From positions 62,001 to 126,000 of the forward strand of contig JAKLTH010000286.1 of the NCBI GenBank assembly GCA_025175895.1: a stretch of DNA of 64,000 nucleotides, read 5' to 3'. This stretch comes from Wurfbainia villosa. Its lineage: Eukaryota; Streptophyta; Magnoliopsida; Zingiberales; Zingiberaceae. Positions 1 to 10,877 of the stretch are shown in pieces. Position 1 is the stretch's first letter. The number at the start of each line of letters is the position of its first letter. A model generated the notes under the pieces. That model saw only the letters and a list, made by a program, of their open reading frames with translations. It did not search any database and was not told where the DNA came from. The position numbers and the translations under genes are program-made.

Positions 1-409
1 CGCTCCCCGTCCGACGGTCCCTCGGATGCACCAAGCGCACGGCTTCACAATGTCATCCTTCACCGACTCAAGGACCCGAGCCTAGTGAACTTGTCAAGTT
101 CTCAAGACTTCCCAAATACACCAAGCGCACAGCTTCGCAATGCATTTCTCACCAAGCGCACGGCTTCGCAATGCTTTGGATTTCCCATGCCAAGCACCAA
201 GCGCACGGCTTCGCAATGCTTTGGACTTTCCCATGCTAAGGCTTCCCCCTTGGACTTCCACACCAAGCTCCATGCTTGGATTTTCCATGCCAACCCCATG
301 TTGGACTTTCCCATGACAATCTCATGTCATGAGTTTTGTCTATCATCAAAATACTATCAAGGTACTGCTCGAGTCAAACTCGAGTCAACCTGGGCCAATT
401 GCACCAACA
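1..409 (-). repeat. Partial 3' LTR (antisense) with a local tandem repeat
   Basis: Ends at 409 with the family LTR terminus. It carries several degenerate copies of a 25-base unit starting CACCAAGCGCACGGCTTCGC (near 29, 119, 149 and 195). These are followed by the TTGGACTTTCCCATGCCAA-type hairpin units found in the other LTRs. The CTCGAGTCAAACTCGAG palindrome next to the LTR start (368-384) is also shared with the other copies. Confidence 0.8.
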
Positions 410-1009
410 ATCTCCCCCTTTTTGATGATTGACAAAACTACCATCTCAAGTCTACCAATTCTCCCATATTGGAAATTCTCATATCCCAATGAGAATTCCA
501 AAGAACCCTAATTGGTAACTTGGTAACTTCTCCCCCTTTTTGACATTACATCAAAAAGGTCCTCCCCAAGGGTATGAATGTCTCATATCCCAATGAGATA
601 TTACAATCTCTTCCTTAGAGGAACACATGCCTACAATCTTTCTAGTGATCCCATAAAAAGAGGCAACCCAATTTTCCTCCCATGAGGAAATACACATCCA
701 TCTTCCCATGATGGATACCTCCCCCTAGAGGCTTGCTCCCCCTTGACCATTGCACCAACAATGTCCTTGGAGAGTCCCTAAGCCAATAGGAACATTAAAC
801 CAAACAAAATTAAGGCAAAGTTCAACAATGAACTCTCATCCACCTTAAAATTGATACTCACCCTCAACCCAACTCCTAATCCATATCCAATGGATTTCCA
901 CCCTCTCTAATGCTCTCCCAAGCATATCCTAGGGTTAGGAGTGGTTAGGGGACCAAAACACAGCTGAACATGGGCCTAACCAACAAGGTTTACCCGAAAT
1001 CAGCATTGT

Positions 1010-1085
1010 CAGTCGACTGCGTCAGAAACCAGTCGACTGACACCCTCATCAGTCGACTGGCCTCCCTGGCAGTCGACTGATAACT
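1010..1085. promoter_or_regulatory. Cluster of CAGTCGACTG palindromes in a 3' noncoding region
   Basis: Four copies of AGTCGACTG(A/G) lie within about 75 bases. The same palindrome is found in LTRs and CACTA ends elsewhere in the window (see findings). It lies inside the noncoding 3' region, not the LTR, so a promoter role is not evident here. Confidence 0.5.
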
Positions 1086-1450
1086 GCATTTGCAGTTTTC
1101 TGAATTTCAGAAATGACTTTCCGAAATTCATAAGTAAATATACATAAATTGATAAATCTTGAAATTTGGTATGTATATTACTTATCACAATCATTATGGG
1201 TGAAAAATATCGGAAAATTATTTTACCCATTAAATTAGGAGATTGATACAAAGTCCAAAATTTAAGAAAAGCTTCAATAAAGAGCCCTCTTTGTATCATC
1301 TCATTCAATGGTGATAGCTATCAAAAGATAGGCTTCACCAAGATATTTCAAAATGTTTTTCAAATCTTTATTTTCTTTTTCCTAAATATCTCACCAATAT
1401 CTAGATGTGTAAAACACATACAAATCAAATTTTTTGTGAGATGTGGATTT

Positions 1451-2051
1451 TGTTTTGTATGCCCGAGACACCGGTAATGGTGCACCGACAATTCATCCTT
1501 TCAGTCCTGCAAAACACTCTCTCTCTCTCTTTGTAATTTATCGCGTCGGGAAAAAAAATTGCTGCGAGAATAGGATTGATGAAGTGTATTCAATTAAAAA
1601 AATAATTGAAGGAATCAAAACAGTTTTAGAGATCAAAATGATTGCAAATGAGAAGAATGAAAATCTATAATGAAAACAGTTTTGATCTTTCGTTGTTCGC
1701 TGAATGGAATTGAAAGGTAATTAAGAGAGCATGAGGAAACAGAAAGGAGAAAGGGAAGAAGCGAGAATGGTAAACAGGAAATGGTTGTTAATATCCATGG
1801 GCCGAGGATCAAAAGGAGGAATCCACTCGGTCTGATTAGCAAGTTGGAGACAGAATAGCTGGTTGAAATTGTTGACGTTGTTAAAGAAGAATGAACAACA
1901 ATCGCATTCGATTTTGAAAGTCGTCCGTTAATGTTAATCTACAAAGTTATACATAATAAAAACAAAATAAATAAATGTGAAAAACATATTAAACTCATAG
2001 ACAATTTTATATTATATGATTCAAAATTTTCGATTTCTATTCTATGGTTTA
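1451..2051. other. No gene recognised
   Basis: AT-rich sequence between the truncated LTR element and the Mutator-like element. The open frames here (up to 75 codons) show no family motif, no splice context and biased low-complexity composition, so no gene is called. Confidence 0.6.
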
Positions 2052-2536
2052 AAGTTATAGCGGTGATTTATCAAACAGCGCCCCATATTTTTATATTTAT
2101 CAAAGGGTGCACTTAATTTCCTTTTTATCCCTCCCGTCAAATAGCCTTACAGTTTAATGCTAAGAGAGAATTTGCATGCATCCGAGCCATAACTGAAAAT
2201 TCCGAACCATCCAAACATGATACTGGGAATTCAAATCTCATGATCACTATATTCTTGGGAATATAATTCCCAGCATCATTTTTTTTATCTGATTTCTAAT
2301 TTATATCGGTCTGATTTCTAAAATATTGCTGTGAATACCAAATAAAATCTTGAATATCAGAAATTTTAGCCACGGATACACAGAGGGGCACTACTCAAAC
2401 TCAATGGACTTGGATTGGATCGAAGAAGAGGTGAATAGGGTCATTAATGAGTTTTGACCGAAACTCATTGATAGACCTAGAGGAGTTCAAATTCCGAAAT
2501 CTTGACATACTCTGAAAGATCTTACAACATGAATTT

Positions 2537-2928
2537 TTGATATGTCAAGGAAACTTAGTTTTAATCCTCCTACCTCCCAATTTTGACGATGTGTCAAAAA
2601 AAATGGTACTGAGAATTAAATCTCAACATTGTGATGCTGGAATTTGTAATTCCAGACCACCGCTGTCTTTGGAATTTGTAATTCGGCACCAGCGCATCTT
2701 TGGAATTAATTCCAAAGACCACCGTGGTGCCGATTTGCAACAATATCGTGGTGCGGGATTTTACAATTTGACACGCGATGGTGTTGGAATTTAATTTTCA
2801 GCACTATTTTTTTTTCGACACACCATCAAAATTGGGAGGTAGGAGGATTAGAATTAAGTTTCCTCGACATATCAAAAATTGATGTTGTAAGATCTTTCAG
2901 TCTATGTCAAGATTTCAGAATTTGGCCT
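2537..2928. repeat. Inner inverted repeat of the MULE
   Basis: The stretch AACTTAGTTTTAATCCTCCT near 2550 is matched in inverted orientation by AGGAGGATTAGAATTAAGTT near 2841-2860. Between them are short units with CCACCGTGGTGC-like palindromes. The right arm of the MULE carries the same arrangement (10050-10380). This makes an inverted repeat within the larger fold-back. Confidence 0.7.
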
Positions 2929-2939
2929 CACTACAAGAA

Positions 2940-3560
2940 AAATGAAAAATAGCGACGAATTATTTTCGTCGCTAATAACACTAATTCTCCGCTAAATATA
3001 TTTTGCGACGAAAGTAATTCGTCGGTAGATTCATCGTAATAAGCTTGTCACTAAGACACATTAGCGACGAATTAAAATAATTTCGTCGTTAATATTACCG
3101 ACGGAACTTAAAACGTCATAAAAAATAAATCTTTCATCGCAAAATCTCGACACTTGAAACTAGGAAACTCACCAATATTAGCGACTAAATATACACAAAT
3201 TATCGCTAATAATCAGTCTAGTGACGCAATAAAACAGTCGACTGCTTATTTTTTTGGCCCGCCACAGCATCGACTGTAACTCGACTAGCAACTCGACTGA
3301 AACTTTAACGATGAAATATCTGATTTCGTCGCTAATATCTATTTTTTGGCCAGCCACGGAAGCGAGAGTCCCTCAACTGGCGCCTCGACTGGAGATTATT
3401 TTGCGACAAAATTTATAAACTTCATCGCCAAAGTGCTACAGCAGTTGAACACGTCGACTGGAGACTCAACTGATACTATAAATCTAGCAACGAAATTTAT
3501 ATTTTCGTCACTAAACCGTAAAACCCTGAACCCGTATATCGACAATTAGCGATGAAATTT
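2940..3560. repeat. Left subterminal repeat region of the CACTA element
   Basis: Many short direct and inverted copies of (T)TAGCGACGAAAT and its complement occur here, of the kind bound by CACTA accessory proteins. They are interleaved with CAGTCGACTG (3235-3244) and with blocks of the form GGCC..GCCAC(A/G)G followed by CTCGACTGG (3256-3400). These blocks resemble a piece of the LTRs in this window. Confidence 0.8.
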
Positions 3561-3835
3561 CAAAAAATCATCGCTAACTATGAAAATATAAATTTCCAGA
3601 ATCCATTTTATTTGTATTCAAAATTCTGTAATACAATATCAACCACACAATTTAAATTAACAACATACCACTCACACAATAAAACCAACATATATAATTA
3701 AAAACAACTAACATAACATTAAATTTAAAATCTAAAACATTCATTTTCATAAATTCATAATATTAAAATGCAAACATATTCAAATTAAGCACAATTTCAC
3801 TAACTCAAAATTTAAATGGTCACAAATTCTAAGGA

Positions 3836-5396
3836 GGAGGAGGTGGAGCTGAAGCTGAAGAGGACTCATGCATCAATGATTGTAATGCTCCAAGTGCAAG
3901 CCGATTCAGAATTGCTTCGAACATATCTTATCTTGATCTCATTGATGTCAACTCATCTTCAGTGCTAGCTAATCGAACTTGAGTGTTTGCTAGCTCCTCT
4001 TTCACCCCCGCCAATTCTTGCTGGGTGGACTGAAGTTGTTCATGCATTGTTGCATTAGTTGTTCTGGAGGAGGAGCTGACATCTGAAGAAGTGGATCTAA
4101 CTGATTTTGGCCCACTTTTAAGTCCTCTGATATATCTAGAGCGAACACCGAGTACTTGATCACACACCTGATCTGCAACCTAAACTGCATCGATGTCATC
4201 TCTGATTTCTTGTGACTGGATGTGTTCATCTCGCAGTCTCACCATTTCACCCTAAGAATAACAAACACATTATCAATATGTTTACAAAGAATTACTAAAA
4301 TATTAAAATAACTTTACTAAATTTTATGAATTATATCTTACGTATGCAGCCTCGGCTCTCTCCCCACTCCATCCCTTTGACGAAGTACAGTGGGTTGTAT
4401 TAAAGATAGTAATCCGAATTTTTCTTTGAGACTGATCAGTCTGAAAAATATTATAATGCATTAATATTAAAAATACCAACCAATATTGTACCTATAAAAT
4501 TTGTACTTACACCGTCGTAACTTCACTAAATGAAGGATTTTGAGCCACCTCGATGGGTAAATGGTAGTTGTGCTCGATTTTGGGCATTTATTGTCGATCG
4601 TGTCTACAATATTAAAATTTGTTAAGATAAAACTTAAAACATGAGTTGCACATATTTTAATTTATATATAACTCAGATAATTGATATAGATTGAGTTACC
4701 TGAAATTTCTCTGATTCAAACAGATCGCACATGTAGTTCCAATCTTCATGTGTCTCACAAAACTCGCTCGGCATATGAAGTCGCCGCTCGGTAGAGGGAA
4801 GATGCAATAGACTCTTATAATGAGTGTGAATCTTACTTCGATTATCTCTGTACCTTGCACTCATTAATCTGTCGGTCTCCTTCCTTACCGACGTTGCCTC
4901 CTTGGCAAAACTTATATCGAAATCAACCTGAAAAAAATATCAATATTGAATTTTAATAATGAATGATGGTTGATTCTTTAATTAGCAAAATACTCGTACT
5001 TACTGATAATCGGTCATATATCATCTATTTATTATCCGCAGGGACATGCTTCCAACTCTTAGCTTGTAGAGGAGCAAATTTCTTAATTGACAGACCTAAC
5101 TCTGCCATAAAAGCAACTGCATTGATCCCGAAAGGGTGACCATCGCTCTTACGAAATGTAATGGGTAATCTACCCCGTTCCTCGATTTGCCATCGAAGCC
5201 GATCGGAGTGTGTGCTCCGTGTCTCTCTACGTGCCGGATGAACTGTAAATCAAAGGATGCTAACAATTAACAAGTTAAATAAATAGCAAACAAAATAAAC
5301 ATATTTAAAACCATATAACTAACCAGTAGGAGAAGGAGCACTATCATCGTCAGGCATAGGCACAACTGGGGTGTACTCAATTTTCTTAGGCGGCAT
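3836..5396 (-). pseudogene. Transposase_24 (Ptta/En/Spm) family gene of the CACTA element, decayed
   Basis: The reading begins at an ATG at 5396 (MPPKKIEYTPVV...). It continues, through gaps that look like introns, into a block at 5240-5020 with WQIEERGRLPITF, then 4930-4690 with RSKIHTHYKSLLHLP and WNYMCDLFESEKFQ. That block is characteristic of the plant Transposase_24 family (Pfam PF03004). After further pieces at 4610-4340 comes a C-terminal part rich in Gln, Glu and Ser that looks coiled-coil (4250-3928), ending near 3836 in a Pro-rich tail. In-frame stops are seen near 5025 and in the 4500-4610 piece, so the gene is broken. In CACTA elements this second gene usually encodes the DNA-binding partner of the transposase. 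Exon borders are approximate. Confidence 0.65.
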
Positions 5397-5498
5397 AGCT
5401 GTGACATAAGCATTATATACAGATCGACGTATAAAAAAAGATTATATTAAATACATGAAATATAAATGAAGAACAATATAAATATCGTGTAAATACAT

Positions 5499-8464
5499 CT
5501 AATCACTAACATCATCTGAAAATGATAAATAATCATCTGCCTCAGTGTCAATTTCACTATCTTCACCATCGGTAATATGATTACTTTGAGCGCCCATATC
5601 TAGATCCACTTGTGTATTTGTCATATTAATTTGGTGATGCTCAACATCTAATCGACAAAGTTGAGTTATTTCTAAGTCTTCACTGACTACTAAAGTTGAA
5701 TCATTGGATGAAATCTCTTGGTTTGGCTCCATGATCAAGATATTATCACCCTCAAAATCTTCAAATACTTCATCAACTTCAATTACTTCGTATATATCGC
5801 AGTGGTGAACCCTTTGCACGACCTTCTAATGACCTCCACGTTTGATATCATTCAAATAATACACTTGATTTGCTTGGTTTGCCAAAATGAATGGGTCATC
5901 ATCATACCATATTTTAGAAGTGTCAATACAGGTGAGATCATACTCTTCCACCAACGATTTTTTTTTTTTGAATTATATTGGAACCATTCACACCAAAATA
6001 ATTGAACTTTATACTAGAAAGAATAAAATATTTGGACCACATCCTTCAACACACCAAAAAAATTCAAATTGTCCCCATCGTTAGACGATGGTACACTGAC
6101 CCCACTATTCTGAGTAGTTCTACATGAATCACGGGACGTCGTATGATACCCCTCTGCAATAGATCCTTCAGGTTGTGCTTTATTACGAACATATTTTTTT
6201 AGCCTTCCCAAATATCGCTCAAAGGGATACATCCATCGTGACGAAACTGGCCCAGCCAACATAGCTTCACGAGGTAAATGGACTGTCAAACGGACCATAA
6301 TGTCAAAAAATCTCGGAGAAAATATCCATTCCATCTTACACAATATCAAGACTATTTGCTCCTCCATTTTACATATGTCCGCTGTGTGTAAAGATCTTGC
6401 AGTGATCTTTTTGAAGAAATCACATAGCTCAATCAGTGGCCTACATATGTCCTTTGAGAAAAATTTACGTACAACAACTGGAAGTATTCTTTGCAACAAT
6501 ACATGACAATCCTGTGATTTTAGTCCATATATCTTTCCTTCATTTGCATTCACATGTCTAGATATATTAGCAGCATAACCATCTGAAAACTTAACTGATT
6601 TAAAAAATTCACGCTTTTCTTCCAATGTCAACGTGTAACTTGCATACGACTTCCTGAATTTGTCTCATATCGGTTGTAAATGCAACTCACTCCTTATCCC
6701 CATATCTTGCAAGTCTAATCTTGCTTTGAGAGTGTCCTTTGACTTTCCGTCTATATTTAATAATGTGTCAATTAAAGTATCACAGACATTCTTTTCAATA
6801 TGCATCACATCTAAATTGTATCTCAACTTTAAACATGACCAATATGGTAACTCAAAAAATATAGACTTCTTTACCCAATTTGTATCATCCGAAGATCGCT
6901 GCCATTTTTTACTGAATAAAGGATGCTTACTGAATGTCACTTGGGGCATCACGTCTAACTGCGCTAAAATCTCATATCCATTCATTAATCGTGGTGGTCC
7001 TTTTTCAACCTTTCCATTGAAATCTTTATTTCTACGCCATGGGTGATGCACATCCAAGAATCGACGGTGACATGAGTAGCATATTTTACTCCTTAATCCT
7101 TGAGATTTGGTTTCATTCAGACATACTGGATATGTCTTATAGCCTTTTGTGCTCCATCCAAAAACTATTCTGTATGCTAGAAAGTCGTGAATGGTCCACA
7201 TCACAACAGCATGTAATTGAAAGACTTGTTCAGTCGATGTATCATATGCTTCGACCCCGTCATCCCATAGCTCATTCAGTTTGTTTATCAGAGATTGTAG
7301 GTATACATCTATCTCTTTACTAGATGATTTAGGCTCAGGAATTAAAAGAGACATAATCATATATGGTGGCTTCATTATTTTTTATGGTGGCAAATTATAA
7401 TTTACAAGTATAACAGGTCACATACTATAAGCATTTGACATGTTTCCAAATGGATTAAACCCATCAGTAGTCAACCCTAAGCGAATATTTTGTGGATCAC
7501 CTGCAAATATTTCATGTGCATTGGCAAATTCTTTCCATGATTCACTATCAGCTAGGTGTTTTAATACACCATCTATTTCAACTCGCTTTTCTTTATAACA
7601 TCTCATCTCTTTAGTCGTATGCTTCGAAATAAACAACTTTTTAAGTCTCGGTTTCAGAGGAAAATATTGAAATTTTTTTTGAAGATTCTTTTTCTTATTC
7701 ATCCCTTCGTACTTGTATCTGGGCTCCTTGCACACTAGACATGCATCCTTATTCTCGTGCTCTTTCCAAAATAATATACAATTATTCTTACAGACATGTA
7801 TCTTCTCGTATGTCAATCCTAACTCTTTCAATATTTTTTTGGCTTCATAATACGAGTTTGGAATCGCATTCAGTTTAGGAAATGTCTCTTGCAATAACTG
7901 AAGTAACATATCAAAAGATTTATTACTCTAACCATTTAACACCTTCACATGCATTAGTTTCACCATAAAATTGAAAACCGAAAAACTAGTACAATTGGGA
8001 TAGAGTTCTTTTTGTGCTTCTTCCAACATTGAAATATAACTTCGTCTACAATCATTTGCATTTGTGTTTATATTTATATCATCTGATTGAGGCTCGTTGT
8101 TGGTTATATTTTCTGCATTTTGTAAATCAATAAACATGTCTTCAAAATCATCTTCGAAATCATCTACTTCAACATCAAAATCATTCTCATCTTTATTGAC
8201 AATATTTATACTATCGGATGATGTAGATGTTTCTTCATGAAAGTTTCAGACTTTATATAGTCCATCGAATCCCCACCTATACAGATATCCTCGCACATAA
8301 TCCAATTCAAACTAAAACAAATTGTCACATCGTCAACATGGACAATGAATTTTCGATAAATTCAGATTGATCATGTAATTTTTTGCCATACTCATAAATT
8401 GATTTAACCCATTTATATATTCAGGACTAATCCGGTTCTGAATCATTATCCAACTTTTATCCAT
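5499..8464 (-). pseudogene. Tnp2-like CACTA transposase gene, decayed
   Basis: This is the transposase of the CACTA element, which would cut and rejoin the CACTA ends in the nucleus. On the minus strand it starts at an ATG at 8464 (MDKSWIMIQNRISPEY), the usual start of the transposase-associated domain. Stops follow within that domain near 8320 and 8300. The next parts are 8137-7418 (KNDCILF-like motif and CxxC in VCKEPRYKYE), then 7375-6665 (Transposase_21 core, with WTIHDFLAYRIVFGWSTKGY and CxxCHRRFL). After that comes 6631-6014 (DUF4218-type, with SSRWMYPFERYLGRLK) and a remnant of the DUF4216-type C-terminus at about 5960-5499 (VQRVHHCDIYEV). Several frame breaks separate these parts. The order is that of complete plant CACTA transposases, so decay came after insertion of a once complete gene. 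Confidence 0.8.
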
Positions 8465-9059
8465 ATTTTTGAACTCTGGTTAAACATATATAAAATAATT
8501 TATCAACTTAAATGTAGTTCTCACATACAAAATAATTAAAAAATAATAATTTAAACCTCACACAACATAACTTACACTTTGCATTATAACTCTTGTTTGT
8601 CATCGAACATTATAATCTAAGAATAAGAAAACCCTAAACTTATCCTATAACCTGAGACTGTGTGTCTTGCGAAAAATAACATACAATGAGTAATTAATTT
8701 TACGAAAAACAACACACAATGAGCTCTTCACCAAGTTTGAGATACTATTGTTAAGCACAAGGTGCATGAATTTAAAAGTGGCTTGCTTTGGATCGATAAG
8801 GTTAGGTAGTGCACTAGTGTAGAAAGATGACTCTCATTCAATTGCACAAATTGAGCTTAATTTTACCATGAATAAGTCCAAATCTAAATGATAAAAAATC
8901 CTAAATTCTTCATCTAATCTCATTCAAAATCCTAATGATATATGATTAATCTACAATAACCTTATACCATAACAAAATCCTAAATTCATGATCTAAATGC
9001 TAAATTTATCATCTAATCATAACAACAATAAAAAATAAACCCTAAATGTATTATAAATC

Positions 9060-9420
9060 GTGAAGAAAGAATTCGAAAAAAACTAATTCTTCGCGTGGAT
9101 GAACTTGAGACGGCGAGAAGAAGCCGGAGCCGGAGACCAAGCTGGAGAAGGAGGTCGGAGGTCAGAGTTGGAGAATGAGTCCAGCTGGGGTCGGAGCTAT
9201 CACCAGAGCTGGTCACCGAAGAGATAAGCGCCGAGAAGCTAGAAGTCGCACGCGAGTGAAAGCTAGCTAGGGCACCGGAGCAATCAACGGAGCGGGTCGC
9301 GCGGAGAGTTGCAGGGAGAATCACCAGAAAATCTACGGAGAATCGTCGGAGATCAGAAATTCATCGGAAGAGAGGAAGTCACGCGGAGAAAATGGGAGAA
9401 TCGGTGCGGGGTAGGGTTTT
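9060..9420 (-). promoter_or_regulatory. GC-rich leader / probable promoter side of the CACTA transposase gene
   Basis: This block is GC-rich and purine-biased, upstream of the transposase on the minus strand and just inside the right subterminal repeats. A related block occupies the same place (36700-37060) in the deleted CACTA copy, which suggests a conserved 5' leader or first noncoding exon. No clear start codon context was identified. Confidence 0.45.
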
Positions 9421-9424
9421 TTCG

Positions 9425-10005
9425 CGTATATTAGCGACGAAATATGATGTATTCGTCGCTAATATAATAAATATTAGTGATGAATATTTAAAATTTGTCG
9501 TTAATATATTTTACTTTAGCGATGAAATATTAAATTTCGTTGCTAATATTGATCATCAGTCGACTAGTGGGATTGACGACTCGACTGCCAGTAATTTAGC
9601 AGCGGCCACAGAATCGAGTTAACTCGACTAGCGGCTCGACTTATATGTTTGCGACAAAATTTAAATATATCATCGCTAATATTCAGTCGACTAGCGAGAT
9701 TGACGACTCGACTGTCTAACATTCGGCCGGCCACAGAATCCAGTTTACTCAACTGGCGGCTCGATTGAATAATTTGCGACGAATGTTAATAGTTCGTCGC
9801 AAAGTAGTTTACAACAATTCTATATTTATTCGTCGCTAAATATTATTTTACGACGAATATGTTTATATCGTCGTCAATATATAGTATATTAGCGACGAAA
9901 TATTATATTTCATCGCAAATATAAGATTATTTTGCGACGATATATTATTACGTCATAAATATCTAGTTTTAGCGACGAAATAGTAATTCGTCGCTATTTT
10001 CTATT
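9425..10005. repeat. Right subterminal repeat region of the CACTA element
   Basis: About a dozen TTAGCGACGAAATAT / ATTCGTCGCTAATAT units lie here in both orientations. Three interruptions have the form CAGTCGACTAG...CTCGACTG followed by GGCCACAGAATC (9604-9614 and 9729-9740). These mirror the left end and the copy at 37080-37700. Confidence 0.85.
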
Positions 10006-10049
10006 TTTCTTGTAGTGACTCCTCTAGATCCATCAATGGGTTTCGGTCA

Positions 10050-10300
10050 AAACCCAACACCACTGTGGTGTTGAAATTGCACCACTGTGTGTCGAAAAAA
10101 AATGATACTGGGAATTAAATCTCAACACCACTGTGATGCTGAAATTGTAAATCCCAACACTACAGCGTTGTTGCAAATCCCAACATTACCACTGTGGTGC
10201 TGAAATTTATAATCCTAACACCACAATGGTGATCCCAGCACCACAGTGGTGGTGCTGGGATTTGCAACACCACTGTGTTGGGATTTAATTCTCAGCACTA
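10050..10300. repeat. Short palindromic repeats in the MULE core
   Basis: Repeated units contain ACCACTGTGGTG or ACCACAGTGGTG, each followed by TTGAAATT or CTGGGATTT. Each unit is nearly self-complementary, so the single strand could fold into a chain of hairpins. This is the right counterpart of 2620-2800. Confidence 0.7.
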
Positions 10301-10877
10301 CTTTTTTTTCGACACACTGTCAAAATTATAAGGTAGGAGGATTAGAACTAAGTTTCCTCGACATATCAAAAATTCATATTGTAAGATCTTTCAATTTATG
10401 TCAAGATTTTGGAATTTGAACTCCTCTAGGTCCATCAATGGGTTTCGGTCAAAATTCATTGATGACCCTATTCGCCTCTTCTTCGATCCAATCCAAGTTC
10501 ATTGAGTTTGGGTAATGCTCCTCTGTGTATCTATGGCTAAAATTTCTTATATTTAAGGTTTTATTGGGTATTCACAATAATATTTCAGAAATCAGGCCAA
10601 TATAAATTAGAAATTAGATAAAAAAAGATGGTGTTGGGAATTATATTCCCAGGAATACAGTGGTCCTGTGATTTGAATTCCCAGCACTACGTTTGAATTA
10701 TTCGAGATTTCAAGTTATGGCTCAGATGCATACAAATTCTCTCTCAGCATTAAATTGCAGATCTGTTTGGCGGGAGAGGTAAAAAGGAAATTAAGTGCGC
10801 CCTTTGGTAAATATAAAAGTACTGTTTGGACAATTATAAACTTCACGTGCGCTATTGGTAAATCGCCGAAGTTCTAG

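Larger units (their letters stand above)
1..1450 (-). mobile_element. Antisense 3' part of a gag-only-type LTR retrotransposon, cut by the window edge
   Basis: Read on the minus strand, this is the 3' noncoding region, the polypurine tract and the start of the 3' LTR of the same family as the elements at 17970-34326 and 44898-52914. The LTR start (TGTTGGTGCAATTGG on the minus strand) is at 409. The polypurine tract is the complement of 411-425. The stretch 410-1370 matches the 3' noncoding parts at 48940-49510 and 31700-32760, including the 'spacer' rich in CAGTCGACTG (about 1010-1080). Near 1385-1443 the conserved CATCTCACA / TGTGAGATG pair of the family is present in a weakened form. The rest of the element (gag, 5' LTR) is absent beyond about 1450, so this copy is truncated. 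Its LTR continues beyond the left window edge. Confidence 0.85.
2929..10017 (-). mobile_element. CACTA (En/Spm) DNA transposon, about 7.1 kb, decayed
   Basis: The left end is CACTACAAGAAAAATGAAAA at 2929. The right end is its complement, ending TTTTTCTTGTAGTG at 10017. Target duplication: the left flank is CCT and the right flank ACT. The intact MULE arm at 10410-10440 shows the unsplit sequence TTTGAACTCCTC, so ACT was probably duplicated and the left copy has mutated. Subterminal regions hold many TAGCGACGAAAT / ATTTCGTCGCTA units. Two genes are on the minus strand in the usual CACTA order: a Tnp2-like transposase (about 8464-5499) and a Transposase_24 (Ptta/En/Spm) gene (about 5396-3836). 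Both are broken by stops. Related deletion copy: 34884-37709. Confidence 0.9.
2061..10868. mobile_element. Fold-back Mutator-like element (MULE), split by a CACTA insertion
   Basis: The outer ends are inverted: CGGTGATTTATCAAACAGCG on the left matches the complement of the right end (CGGCGATTTACC). The inverted similarity then continues for several hundred bases on each side (roughly 2061-2530 against 10340-10868), with a small deletion in the left arm. The flanks are AAGTTATAG (2052-2060) and AAGTTCTAG (10869-10877), a 9-bp target duplication with one mismatch, as expected for the Mutator superfamily. Without the CACTA insertion (2929-10017) the element is about 1.7 kb and consists almost wholly of inverted repeats. 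It has no transposase, so it is non-autonomous. Its own gene content is nil. Confidence 0.8.

Noticed and set aside
1443..1670. 75-codon open frame as a host gene
   Set aside because: No recognisable motif and no coding bias. It lies at the ragged edge of a truncated LTR element.
9900..10017. TAGCGACGAAAT repeats considered as a CRISPR-like or satellite array
   Set aside because: Units occur in both orientations with irregular spacing and sit inside CACTA ends, which explains them as subterminal transposase-binding repeats.
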